Both the position numbers and the translations under genes were made by a program. 64,000 nucleotides of DNA. Origin: JBPYFK01 sp051984675. Its GTDB lineage: Bacteria; Actinomycetota; Actinomycetes; Mycobacteriales; Pseudonocardiaceae. Each line of letters opens with the position of its first letter. Position 1 is the stretch's first letter. Below are positions 1 through 9,100 of this stretch, in pieces. Below the pieces are notes generated by a model. The model had not been told where the DNA came from. It searched no databases and was given only the letters and a program-made list of their open reading frames with translations. The stretch is from positions 1 to 64,000 of the forward strand of contig JBPYFK010000032.1 of the NCBI GenBank assembly GCA_051984675.1, given 5' to 3'.

Positions 1-561
1 GGACCTGATGTCACCGAGAAGGTCCTCTCCCGGGCGCGGCTACCCCGCCGTCGTCGGCTGTGGCAGGCGCTGCGGATGGCGCTGCTGATCACGGCGCTGG
101 CGCAGCTCGGCATCGGCCTGTCCACCCTGTTCCTCCCGATGGGCATGCGGGCCGGGACGCTCATGAACGCGCATATGGATCACGAGGAAGCCGCCTTCAA
201 CCTCGCCTTCGCAGCAGCCCTGCTGTTGGTGACCCTCGCCCCTCGCCGGGCAGCGACCCAACTGCCCGTGCTGGGCAGTTTCGTGCTCGTCCTCGCTGCG
301 GCGTCGGTGATCGATCTCGCCGACGGCATGGTCGACTGGTCCCGACTAGCCACGCACATTCCGGTCGTGCTGGGCCTGCTGCTGGCTGCCGTCCTCGCCT
401 ATGGACACCGCCCCAGATCTGGCCCTGCCGACGAAGCGACCGTCAACCCGACCGATCACACCGACGGTCGCAGGCCCGACGGTCGGGACCACCGCAACCC
501 TGCCGACGAGCCACGACGCGCATGGCCTGCCCCACCGAGCGCGCGCCAGCACAGCGCGTGA
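1..561 (+). CDS. zf-HC2-like membrane protein, C-terminal part (5' end outside window)
   Basis: The reading frame is open from the first base, so the N-terminus lies outside the window. The visible part starts with PDVTEKVLSRARLPRRRRL, which resembles the linker after the cytoplasmic zinc-finger domain of zf-HC2 proteins. Three or four hydrophobic segments follow (about residues 27-45, 65-78, 86-105 and 115-135), then a hydrophilic tail. In actinobacteria such proteins often sit beside YcnI and CopC genes, as here. The family call rests on this pattern and context. The zinc finger itself cannot be seen. It may act as an anti-sigma-like sensor of copper or envelope state, but that is inference. 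Confidence 0.6.
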   Translation, partial: GPDVTEKVLSRARLPRRRRLWQALRMALLITALAQLGIGLSTLFLPMGMRAGTLMNAHMDHEEAAFNLAFAAALLLVTLAPRRAATQLPVLGSFVLVLAAASVIDLADGMVDWSRLATHIPVVLGLLLAAVLAYGHRPRSGPADEATVNPTDHTDGRRPDGRDHRNPADEPRRAWPAPPSARQHSA

Positions 562-664
562 TGCCGTTCGAGCGCGTGATCCCGGTCATGTCGGGAACCA
601 GCGCCTTCACCGCGACGACCTTTCGAGTAACACCCATCTGGACCCACAAGGAGCTTTGGTCACC

Positions 665-1402
665 ATGCGCATTCACCGCGTCACGACCCGGGCCGCCGCC
701 ATGACGGCCACGCTCGGGATCGTGTCCCTCGTCGCGGCCGGCACCGCCTCCGCGCACGTCACCGCCAACCCGGGACAGGCCACCCCAGGTGGCTACGCCA
801 AGATCAGCTTCCGGGTACCCGACGAGCAACCGAACGCGGGCACCATCAAGCTCACCGTGACCTTCCCGACGGACCACCCGGTGACCGAGGTGCGCACCAA
901 GCCGATGCCCGGGTGGACCGCCACGGTGGACAAGGTCAAGCTCGACAAGCCGGTGACCGTCGAAGGTGCGCAGGTCACCGAAGCCGTGCGCAGCGTCACC
1001 TGGACCGCCGACGCCGGTGTGCGGATCGCGCCGGAGGAGTTCGAGGAGTTCGACGTCAGCGCCGGCCCGCTGCCGGAAGACACCGACAAGCTGGTCATGC
1101 CGGCGGAGCAGACGTACGACAACGGTCAGGTCGTCCGCTGGGACGCCCCGCCGCAGGCCCCGGGCGCGCCGGAGCCGGAACACCCGGCACCGACCGTGGA
1201 CCTGGTCGCGGGTGGGCACGGCTCCCATCACCATGATTCCGGCCACGCGGGCATGACCGCCTCCGGTCGGCACACCGATTCGGACCACGCCAGCGGCGCG
1301 GACGACACCGCCCGGCTGCTCGGCGGCGCTGGCCTGGTCGTCGGCGCGCTGGGACTCGGCGTTGGAGCCGGCGCCCTGATCCGGGTCCGGCGGAGCCGGT
1401 GA
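665..1402 (+). CDS. ycnI: YcnI-like (DUF1775) copper-binding envelope protein
   Basis: 245 residues. An AAGGAG site at 648-653 precedes the ATG. A signal peptide ends in TASA, so His31 becomes the mature N-terminus (HVTANPG), the position YcnI proteins use to bind Cu(II). The conserved MPGWTATV motif is present. A His-rich linker (GHGSHHHDSGHAG) and one C-terminal membrane segment with a short Arg tail follow. The stop codon overlaps the copC start by one base, so the two are translated together. The role in copper handling outside the membrane is known for the family; the His-rich linker suggests extra metal capacity. Confidence 0.88.
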   Translation: MRIHRVTTRAAAMTATLGIVSLVAAGTASAHVTANPGQATPGGYAKISFRVPDEQPNAGTIKLTVTFPTDHPVTEVRTKPMPGWTATVDKVKLDKPVTVEGAQVTEAVRSVTWTADAGVRIAPEEFEEFDVSAGPLPEDTDKLVMPAEQTYDNGQVVRWDAPPQAPGAPEPEHPAPTVDLVAGGHGSHHHDSGHAGMTASGRHTDSDHASGADDTARLLGGAGLVVGALGLGVGAGALIRVRRSR

Positions 1403-1929
1403 TGCGCGGCAAGCACCTGATCAGCATCGTGCTGCTGGCCGTCCTGGGCTTGGCCACCGGCACGGGGACCGCGCTGGCGCACGACACGCTGGTCCACAGC
1501 GATCCGGCGGACGGCGCGCAACTCGCCGCCGGTCCCGCCCAGATGCGGCTGATCTTCGACCAGCCAGTGCGCGGCGGCTACGACACCGTCACCGTGCGCG
1601 GGCCTGGCAACACGTACTGGACCACCGGTCCGGCCTCCGTGCGGGACAACACGGTCACCGTGCCGCTTGGCGAACTCGGTCCGTCCGGGCAGTACGTGAT
1701 CGGGTACCGCATCCTGTCCAACGACGGGCATCCGGTCACCGGGAAGCTCACCTTCACACTCACCCAACCCGGTCACGGCAGGCCAGTCCCGCCGCCGGAA
1801 GGTGATGACGCCCAGGCAGCGGCACAGGGTGACCCCGGCATGCCCGTCTGGCCGTGGATCGCCGGAGCGGTTGTGCTCGTCGCCGTGGGTCTGGTCCTGG
1901 CGCTGCGTCTCGGACGCGAGCGACGCTGA
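1402..1929 (+). CDS. copC: CopC-domain copper-binding protein
   Basis: 175 residues, with an ATG overlapping the ycnI stop. The signal peptide ends in ALA, leaving His27 (HDTLVHSDP) as the mature N-terminal copper ligand typical of CopC. The downstream SNDGHPVTGK motif carries further expected ligands, Asp and His. A C-terminal membrane helix (about residues 148-168) anchors the domain to the outer face of the membrane. No CopD permease follows in the window. Together with the preceding gene it forms a small envelope copper module. Confidence 0.9.
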   Translation: MRGKHLISIVLLAVLGLATGTGTALAHDTLVHSDPADGAQLAAGPAQMRLIFDQPVRGGYDTVTVRGPGNTYWTTGPASVRDNTVTVPLGELGPSGQYVIGYRILSNDGHPVTGKLTFTLTQPGHGRPVPPPEGDDAQAAAQGDPGMPVWPWIAGAVVLVAVGLVLALRLGRERR

Positions 1930-2073
1930 GGCGCCTACCCCGGAAAGCGGGACAAATTGGTCCGCATGTCGCATTCAGTGGATCTTGGTGGCACTTCAGT
2001 CCGGCCGAACTCCCCCGAAAAAGCCCAGGAAACTCTTCCAGAATGCGAAAATATCCCCCATATCGACGAACGG

Positions 2074-2391
2074 TCACTCCCAGTCGGTGAGTTGCTCCGA
2101 TCCACGACCGGACATCGACTCCAGCCGCCGCGCGGTGACCCTGCCGCGCCGCTGCAACTCCCGATGACTGATCCACCCCGCCGCGAAGTGCCGGTAAGCC
2201 TGGCTGAGCATGGCCAGTTCGGCCAGATACTCGGCGCCACGCTGCCGCCGAGGCTCCGGCAGGTGGGGTAACAGCGCGGCCTGGGCGTCCACCACGTCGT
2301 CGAGCGTTTGGGCTGATCGGAGCGCACGCCGCCCCCTCGGACCGCGCAGGGGTAACCGTGACCGCAGCGACCACCTGTCGAAGATCCGCAA
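2074..2391 (-). CDS. hypothetical protein, 105 residues
   Basis: Not recognised. The start is a TTG preceded by GGGAG at suitable spacing; the stop is at 2074. The product is rich in Arg, Leu and Ala and looks helical (DDVVDAQAALLPHL, EYLAELAMLSQAYRHF), with no signal peptide or membrane segment and no cysteine. It stands alone between the copper genes and the phosphotransferase, and points away from copC. Codon use looks coding, but there is no family support. Confidence 0.45.
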   Translation of the reverse strand: MRIFDRWSLRSRLPLRGPRGRRALRSAQTLDDVVDAQAALLPHLPEPRRQRGAEYLAELAMLSQAYRHFAAGWISHRELQRRGRVTARRLESMSGRGSEQLTDWE

Positions 2392-2566
2392 CTGACGACT
2401 CCCGCAACTCCCGTTCGGCTGACCGAGCGATACCGGTACGCGCCCTAGGGTTTACACGAACGAGACCCTGCCCGTCACCACGCATCAGTGGTTGACGGCC
2501 ACATCTACCGCGAAGTTCGCCCAAAAAGACGCAGGCATACGGCCACCCGGACCACGACGTCGACGC

Positions 2567-3508
2567 TCAGCGGTACGGCGCCCACTCCGCCGCATCGCCA
2601 CTGCGCATGGAGCGCAACCTGTGGTGCAGCTCGGCGCGGATTTCCGGGTTGCTGCGCAGGATCGGCAGCGGGCTGGTCGCGATCTTGAGTTCGCGCAGCT
2701 CACGCAGCACCTGGAAGCCCGGCCAGGACGTGACGTCGAAGCCGTACACCTCCACCAGCTGCCGGTGTCGCTCCGGCGGATGCCCCATCCGCAGGCTCCC
2801 GACGGCCGTCGGCGTCAGATCCCATTCCGGCGGACCGACGCACAGCGAGTCCAGATCGCACACGACCGCCCCCTTCGGCCCGGGGATCAGGTTGCCCAGG
2901 TGCGCGTCGCCATGCACGACGCTGCGCGGAAGCTGGAAATCCAGCGTTTCCAGCCGCAGCTCGATCTCGTCACAGCGCTGGTCCAGGAACTCCCGGTCCC
3001 CATCGTCGAGGTCCTCGGCGTCACGCAGCCGGCGACGGACGTCGTCCAGCGGTCGCCAGGCCGGGAAGTCCAGGTTGGGCGGCAGCTCGTGAATCCTGCG
3101 CAGCAGGCCGCCGAGGTGGCGCCCGTCCAGAGTCGAACTCGTTCGGCGCACCGCCTGCCACAAGGTGGCGACGTGCCCACCGGCCAGCACGGGTTGCTCG
3201 ATCCCGCGCACCAGACGCACGGCAGGCACATCATTGGCTTCCAGCCACCGGGCGGCTTTCACCACGTTGACGGCCCGGTGGGAAAACGACGGTGCGAGCA
3301 CGATGCGCACCACTACGCCCTGGTCAGGCAGCAGGAACACGCCGTTGTTGACGAACCGGAGCAAGCGCGCCTCCGTGGAGTCCAACCCCACCTGAGCGCA
3401 GACCTCGGTCAGCGCGCCGAACAGCTTCTCGCGCGTGTACCGGCCGTCCGGGTGCACGTCCGCTTCCATCATGGGGCGGCTTCCATCATGGGCAGCTCCC
3501 GTCCTCAC
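2567..3508 (-). CDS. aminoglycoside/choline-kinase-fold phosphotransferase
   Basis: 313 residues. The GTG start overlaps the stop of the upstream XRE regulator by four bases (GTGA), so translation is probably coupled. The APH fold is shown by VVHGDAHLGNLI (about residues 194-205), with the catalytic Asp of the HGDxHxxN loop, and by VCDLDSLCVGPPEWDL (about 216-231), with the metal-binding Asp. The N-lobe carries VVVRIV, where the nucleotide-binding Lys would normally lie. The substrate is unknown: small-molecule kinases of this fold act on aminoglycosides, choline, homoserine and others. Pairing with a TPR regulator does not by itself imply antibiotic resistance. Confidence 0.8.
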   Translation of the reverse strand: MRTGAAHDGSRPMMEADVHPDGRYTREKLFGALTEVCAQVGLDSTEARLLRFVNNGVFLLPDQGVVVRIVLAPSFSHRAVNVVKAARWLEANDVPAVRLVRGIEQPVLAGGHVATLWQAVRRTSSTLDGRHLGGLLRRIHELPPNLDFPAWRPLDDVRRRLRDAEDLDDGDREFLDQRCDEIELRLETLDFQLPRSVVHGDAHLGNLIPGPKGAVVCDLDSLCVGPPEWDLTPTAVGSLRMGHPPERHRQLVEVYGFDVTSWPGFQVLRELRELKIATSPLPILRSNPEIRAELHHRLRSMRSGDAAEWAPYR

Positions 3509-4875
3509 GCCTGGCCGAACTTGCGCAGGCGGTCGGAGAAGTCGATCGCCTCGGCGCTGAGCTTGTGCTTGCTCGCCTCCTCGTACAGCGGGCTCATCCG
3601 CTGCACGACCCGCTTGGATTTGACCTGCTCACCGGCCTCGATCGCCTTCTGGCCGGTCTTCAGGCCCTGGTGCAGATCGTCGGCGCGGATGTAGTTCGTC
3701 GCGAGCATGCTCAACCCGAACACGCGGCTGCGCTGCATGTCCACGTCATATCCCTCGATGCACTTCAGCAGCTCGGCGATCGCCAGCGGGGCGTGCTTGT
3801 CGGGATCGTGTTTGGCCAGCGCGTGGTGCACCGACCCGATCATCGCGTGCAGGTCGTTCTCCCCGAAGAACCGCGCCCAGTCCGGCGCGTTCTCCAGATC
3901 CGCGCGGGCGAACTCGTCCTTGGTGCGGGCCAGCATCTTGTACGTCTGGTCCTGGCGGTTGAGCATCGCGTATGCCCACGCCTCGTTGGCGCACAGGACC
4001 GCCACCGCCAGCGCCGAACCCGAATGCTGAGCCGAAATCTGCCCGAGCTGGAACAGCTTCAACGCCTCGTCCGGCTCGTTGTAGTGCAGGTATACCCGTC
4101 CCATCCGGTACAGCACGTTGGCGACCAGGGAATCGTCCTGCGCTTCCTTCGCGAACTCCAGTGCCTTGCCGAAATGACCGCGGGCGGGGTCCAGCAGCCC
4201 GATGTCGAACGACGTCCACCCCGCCAGGTTGTGCATGTCCGCCAGCGAGACGAACAGCTTCTTGCGAACCCCTTCCGTGCTGTGCGCGTCGAGCAACTGC
4301 TGTGCCCAGGAAAGCTGGGCGACCACCGCATCCCGGCACGTACCGCCGCCGTAGCGGTAATCGAGATCGCGCAGTGCCTTGGTCGCGGCCTGGATCTGTT
4401 GCACGTCGGTCATGCCGATGCGCCCCGGAGCTGGGGTTTGCGCGCTGTTCGGCAGCCACGGCCCGCTCTCCGTCCCGAAGACGGCTGCCCCCATCGTCAC
4501 GGCCGCGGCGTGTGACAGAAACTTCCGACGCTTCACCGACTCGTCCTCCTCAACCTGGGAGTCGCTGGTCGTATTAGCGACCCTCATCGCCGTCGCCCCG
4601 TCGTAGGCGAGGCCCATGTACCCCCTCGGTATGCCGAGCCCGTCGGCGATCCGGGCCAGCACGTCATAGGCCATGACCTGGCGGCCCTTGAGGATCTCGG
4701 ACACCTCGGACTGGGACTGCCCGGTGGAAGCCGCGATCTGGCGCTGCGACACCCCGTTACGGCGCAGGAGTTTGTAGATCTCGCTGATGTTGCGCCGGGC
4801 TAAGGCACCCCGCATCTCGCGTTCGTTCCAGACGTCGGGTGTAACGGGCGAGCCCCCGAAACCGATGGTGTTCAT
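3505..4875 (-). CDS. XRE-family regulator with C-terminal TPR-like repeats
   Basis: 456 residues from the ATG at 4875, which has AAGGGGG five bases upstream. The N-terminal helix-turn-helix (about residues 30-90) contains GVSQRQIAASTGQSQSEVSE. A short linker ends in KRRKFLSHAAAV, a twin-Arg-like stretch unlikely to be a real export signal behind a DNA-binding domain. The rest (about 150-456) is a helical TPR-like repeat region (for example LVANVLYRMGRVYLHYNEPDEALKLF). Such HTH-TPR regulators are common in actinobacteria, where some control differentiation or antibiotic production by sensing peptides or partner proteins. It is translationally coupled to the phosphotransferase. Confidence 0.85.
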   Translation of the reverse strand: MNTIGFGGSPVTPDVWNEREMRGALARRNISEIYKLLRRNGVSQRQIAASTGQSQSEVSEILKGRQVMAYDVLARIADGLGIPRGYMGLAYDGATAMRVANTTSDSQVEEDESVKRRKFLSHAAAVTMGAAVFGTESGPWLPNSAQTPAPGRIGMTDVQQIQAATKALRDLDYRYGGGTCRDAVVAQLSWAQQLLDAHSTEGVRKKLFVSLADMHNLAGWTSFDIGLLDPARGHFGKALEFAKEAQDDSLVANVLYRMGRVYLHYNEPDEALKLFQLGQISAQHSGSALAVAVLCANEAWAYAMLNRQDQTYKMLARTKDEFARADLENAPDWARFFGENDLHAMIGSVHHALAKHDPDKHAPLAIAELLKCIEGYDVDMQRSRVFGLSMLATNYIRADDLHQGLKTGQKAIEAGEQVKSKRVVQRMSPLYEEASKHKLSAEAIDFSDRLRKFGQA

Positions 4876-5167
4876 TTGGACCCCCTTCACGCTCTACGGG
4901 CGTCGCTGGAAGGTTAAAGGCATCTCCGCAAGCCGGTGAAGTGCGGATCGTCCAAGCTGATCGGCTCCAGTGAAGTCCACCGACCGCTCGTCGTGATGGT
5001 TGAGCCGGTCGGCGCCTACCGGCTACCGAAGTGCAGCATCTCGTTCCAATCTAGTCATCGGCAAGCAACCGAGTGCCCGCGACACAGAAACCCAGGAAGA
5101 CCGGCAACACACCCAGCAAGACCAGCAACACCAACAGACCGAGTAAGCACGGAGAGGAACCCGAGCA

Positions 5168-5425
5168 GTGCAGCCGGAACAACGGTCCCGCGACGGCGAG
5201 TTCGGCCCAGCCGAACGGACCAGCGTCGCCACCGTGGACCGGCGACCTTGGTGGCGGATGAACTGCCGAGACGTGGTCAACGCCCATCGGTCCCTCACCG
5301 TGCTGGTCGACCGGGACAGGGTGGTTCTCGAAGGACCCCCCGGAAAGTCCGCGGTGCTGCCCGCCGACGGCGTCGAGCGGCTCAGCACAGCACTGCGGAA
5401 AGCCGCTGAGCAGGCAAGAAAGTGA
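5168..5425 (+). CDS. small hypothetical protein, 85 residues
   Basis: GTG start with GGAGAGG just upstream. The protein is soluble, with a predicted beta stretch (SLTVLVDRDRVVLEGPPG) followed by a helix (DGVERLSTALRKAAEQARK). No known family was recognised with confidence. It lies divergent from the XRE/TPR regulator and 12 bases before the next small gene, so the two probably form one transcript. Small genes of this type are common beside XRE regulators in actinobacteria. Confidence 0.6.
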   Translation: MQPEQRSRDGEFGPAERTSVATVDRRPWWRMNCRDVVNAHRSLTVLVDRDRVVLEGPPGKSAVLPADGVERLSTALRKAAEQARK

Positions 5426-5437
5426 CGGTGACGTTCG

Positions 5438-5776
5438 GTGGACGAGATACTGGGTCAAGTACTGCGCAACGCGGTCTGGGAGCGGCTCGACGCACTGACC
5501 GAGCTGGCCAACCAGGCGGATGCGCCGTCCCTTCTCACCGTGGCGCGTTCCGAACTACCCCGGCTGACCGAGGGGTGGCGAACGCTGCTGACCGCTCACG
5601 AGTCCGACGAGCGTGGCAACTGCCGGGAGTGCTCAAGCCGCTGGCGCCAACGCAAAGCACCGTGTGAGGTGTGGCGTTCGGCCTACGAGCACTTGGTGAC
5701 CGGCGGCCTCGCACCCCGTCCCGCACGACACCAGCGACCCGCGCATACACCGCACGAAGTGGCGCAGGTGTCGTGA
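5438..5776 (+). CDS. small Cys-containing protein, 112 residues
   Basis: GTG start 12 bases after the preceding gene. The N-terminal half is helical (DEILGQVLRNAVWERLDALTE shortened here). The centre carries GNCRECSSRW then APCEVWRSAYEHL, a Cys-x-x-Cys plus a third Cys that could bind metal. This pattern recurs in small actinobacterial proteins encoded near XRE regulators. There is no signal peptide. The function is unknown; a role as a partner of the regulator is inference from context only. Confidence 0.6.
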   Translation: MDEILGQVLRNAVWERLDALTELANQADAPSLLTVARSELPRLTEGWRTLLTAHESDERGNCRECSSRWRQRKAPCEVWRSAYEHLVTGGLAPRPARHQRPAHTPHEVAQVS

Positions 5777-5900
5777 TGCCGGCGGGCTCGGTCGGCGGCT
5801 TCCGTGTCCCCGCCATCGGAACCACACCGACCGCCCGCCGTCAGCCGGTGACCGGCGGTCGCATGTCGCGACCCCCGACCGCGGCGTTGCCGACCGCCGG

Positions 5901-6098
5901 TCACTGCACCACCCGGACGACCACCAGGTCATCCAGGACCAACCGAACAGTGACCACGCCAGTGATTCGGCGCCCGGCGCCGATCCGAAGTTTCCGCGGG
6001 CCAGTGCTGCTGACACTCCCCTCCCCCGACCGGTACTGGTCCGCGGATTCCAGCAACTTCGGTGGTTGACCCCGAACATCCACCGGAGTTACCAACAC
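5901..6098 (-). CDS. doubtful small protein, 65 residues
   Basis: A GTG-started frame lies 39 bases beyond the stop of the isocyanide-synthase gene on the same strand. The C-terminal part (KLRIGAGRRITGVVTVRL followed by a Val/Leu-rich strand) looks like a beta-rich protein, and third-position GC is fairly high. No clear ribosome binding site is seen, and its start falls at the base of a strong hairpin, which argues against translation from the upstream message. It could be chance coding. Confidence 0.25.
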   Translation of the reverse strand: MLVTPVDVRGQPPKLLESADQYRSGEGSVSSTGPRKLRIGAGRRITGVVTVRLVLDDLVVVRVVQ

Positions 6099-6132
6099 CC
6101 CGGTGCCCGTTTCCCCGGACGGGCACCGGGGT
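6097..6132. terminator. strong terminator hairpin between convergent genes
   Basis: Two perfect 14-base arms (6097-6110 and 6119-6132, ACCCCGGTGCCCGT and its complement) enclose an eight-base loop. CTTTA follows on the plus strand. The hairpin sits just past the stop of the minus-strand fusion gene and downstream of the plus-strand small genes, so it may end transcription from both sides. Confidence 0.75.
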
Positions 6133-6137
6133 CTTTA

Positions 6138-9100
6138 CTATTTCCGGCGCAACCGGGCGCTGCTGGCGAACGTCTCGTCCAGCCGCAGGCCGCCGGTATG
6201 CGTCCGGGTGTGCTCGGCAGGCACCATCATCCAGGGCTGGCGCGGCCCCAGCAGGTCCGAGTAGACCGGCACGAATCCCTGATCCAGCAGGGAAACCGCG
6301 AAGTCGACCGCCAGGTGGCCACGCATGTCCACGACCCCGGTTCCGTGCCACGGCAAGAGTCCGGCGCCGCCGAGGTAGGAGAATCCGCACCGACCCGGTC
6401 GGGCCAGGCTGTTCGTCAGCCGGACCCGGGTCGGAAACATATCGTCGTAGCCGAGCTCCTCGTCGACCTGAAGCACCGCGACGTAGCGGAGCGTGGTGTG
6501 CCAGGCGCGTCGCAGCGCGGCCCCGCGCGCGTGGCGAACTTCCGGCGGCACGCGGGAATCCGTGAGGTGGTAGACGTCGTCGAAAACCGTTTTGGCCCAG
6601 GTCATCCGGTCCACGTCGGTAGGCGTGTACACCGGCACGGAATAGACCAGGGACATCATGATGCCGCGGAACGACCGCAGCGCTGCCACCACCGCCGCGC
6701 TTTCCGGCGTGCTGGCCGAGCCGGAAAGCCGCTGCGCGATCCGATCGACGGCGTCGAGCGTGCGCAGCGGATCGCGCACGATGTCGAAATCCCGTAGTGC
6801 CTTGCACAGCAGGTGCACATATCTGTTGATCTTCCCGGCGCGCACGTCCGAGATGCCGGGACCGATGCGTTCCTCCGCGACCTGGTCGATGTCCCGGATC
6901 GACGTGTAGCCGGTGATGCCGACCAGCTCGGCGAAACGCAGCAGGGTGCTGCGGTAGGTCTCGGTGGCCGCCGGCGGGCGCGGGCGGAAATGCCGGCCGT
7001 CGGTGAGGATGTTGATCCGCAGACCCGGGGGGTATACCGCCCGCACGGCCTGCTGGAGTTCCCGCAACCGGGCCAGCCCGCCGAGTTCGGCGAGATCGGG
7101 CATCGGTCCCACCGCCTTGAGCCGGTTCAGCGACTGCTTGATCGGGAACCCGAGCGCGATCACGTCGATCGGCTGTTGCTCGCGCACGAAAGTCAGCATG
7201 TCCCGGTACGCGTCCGCGGGTTTGTAGTTCGACCGCGAGCCCATGAAGAACTGCTTGCGCGTGAAGACATGGTGCAGGGCGAGCACCGTACGTTCCGGGT
7301 CGATCGCCCCCGGTTCGACCCCGAAGCGGCTGACCGCGTTCCCACCGGTCCGCCTTGCGGCGACGTCCACGTCCGCGAGCACCGACCGGATCAGCGACAA
7401 CGACTCGTCGGTATCGAGGTGCACGGCCCACCGGTGCGCGAGACGATTCACCCGCAGCTCACGCAGTTGCAGCTCTTCCAGTGAGCGGGCATTGGACAGC
7501 AGCGGTCCGCGCTGCACGCCCCGGTGATCTTTGCGCCGGGGTGACGTCTCGAAGGTCCGCACCACGTGATCGTCGACGGTGATGGTCCTGGCCTGCGGGA
7601 ATTCCTTGCGCAGTCGCCGTAGCTGGTCCGGGCTGCGGTGGAAGATCGCGACGACCTCGACATCACCGAGCACGCGCGGTAGCCGGCTTACGTCGTCCGC
7701 TTGTCCGCCTTCGCTTTGTCGGCCGTCGTCGTTTCCCTCGTCCGTGTGTCCTTCATCTGGGGCGCACACGAGCCTCCCGCCGGGGACACCGGCGTCCGCC
7801 AGCTTCTTCCACACCTGCGGCCGGTGCCGCTCGGGCGTGCTGGTGCGGAAGACGACCTCGCCCCCGACGTCTCGAACGTCCCAGGTGAACCGGGCCAGTC
7901 CCGGGAGCGTGCCGCAGAGGTCCAGCTCGATCAGCACCACCGGCTGGGGCCCGGGATGCCAGCGCAGCCGCCGAGCGCGTTCCTGCACGGCACGCAGAAC
8001 ATGGTCCAGGATCTGATGTTGGTGCGGTATGACTGTGTGCACGAAGCGCTGGAGGGCGTGATCGCCGGAGAGCATTTCGGCGGTGTGCGGCTCCAGGTAA
8101 CGCAGTTCGGTGCCAAGGACCTGGTCGACGGCGGCGCGCACGGTGCGGACGTCCCAGGATCGATCGCCAAACCGCAAGTGGCTGAACGTAGCGGCCAGCT
8201 CCGCCAGCGTGCCGGCCAGGGCGTCGGCACCGCGCCGCAGGTCGCTGGAGCGCAGCTCATCCTCGCGCAGCACCTGGGAGAACTCGGTGATCACAACGCG
8301 CCCGGTCGCCTCCAGCTCGGGGGACAGCTCCACGCCCACGCCCTGCTGGTCCAGCGTCAGCAACGCCAGGCGGTGCTGGTCCAGCGCGAGGCGAAACACC
8401 CGAGCCAACGGCCGGACGAAGTGTTCCAGGAAGTAGTCCAGCTCGTTCTCGCGCCACTCGAACCGGTTGTCCATGACCTGCTGCAGCAGGTCATGGGAAC
8501 GCAGCAGCGTACCCAGCCCGACCACCACGGTTCCCCCCGAATACTGCGGGTGCGGAGGTGACGGTTCCGCGGTGCGGACAAGTACGGCCGATCCGCTCCA
8601 GGAGTCCGCGAGCGCCAGTGGGATCGGCTGCGTGGTGCAGTGCATCCGCAGGATCGGGTCGGATCGCACGGCAGCGTTCATCCGCTGCCAAGCGGACAGC
8701 TGACGGCGCGCACATCCACGGTCCAGCGTTACCTGTTCCCTGGATCGGGTGGTCTGTAGCAGCGTGGTCCGCGTTTCTGGAGGTTGGGGTTCTGGAGGTT
8801 GGGGTTCTGGCGGCGGGATCTCGGGCATGCGGGCGGGCGGGACAGTGCCGACCACGATCCCCGCCGCCGACCGCTCCGCCGGCGGTCCGGGGATCTTCCG
8901 CCCGCCGAGCCGCCCGACGGCTTCGGCGGGGAAGGACACTTCCCCGCTCTCCGTCGTGAGCAGCGCGAGCGCGGCGGAGGCCGCCTGATCCAGCTCGCCG
9001 GTGTCCGGGGGCGTCATCACCTCGACCCGGTTGCGCCGCAGACCCACCCAGCCCGCGGCGTCCCGGGCGACCTCACTTTCCAACCCGAGCTTCAGCGCCT

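Larger units (their letters stand above)
5777..6137. other. intergenic stretch between the small-gene pair and the isocyanide-synthase gene
   Basis: About 360 bases between convergent genes. It contains a strong hairpin (6097-6132) and one doubtful minus-strand reading frame (5901-6098, listed separately). The plus-strand frame that crosses the stretch has the Arg/Thr-rich composition of a shadow reading. Nothing else was seen. Confidence 0.6.

Noticed and set aside
2492..3694. Long plus-strand frame antisense to the phosphotransferase
   Set aside because: High-GC genes produce open frames on the opposite strand. The minus-strand protein has clear catalytic motifs, and the plus-strand reading has none.
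3490..4900. Twin-arginine-like KRRKFLSHAAAV stretch in the XRE regulator as an export signal
   Set aside because: It lies after a DNA-binding domain in the middle of the protein, so export is not plausible.
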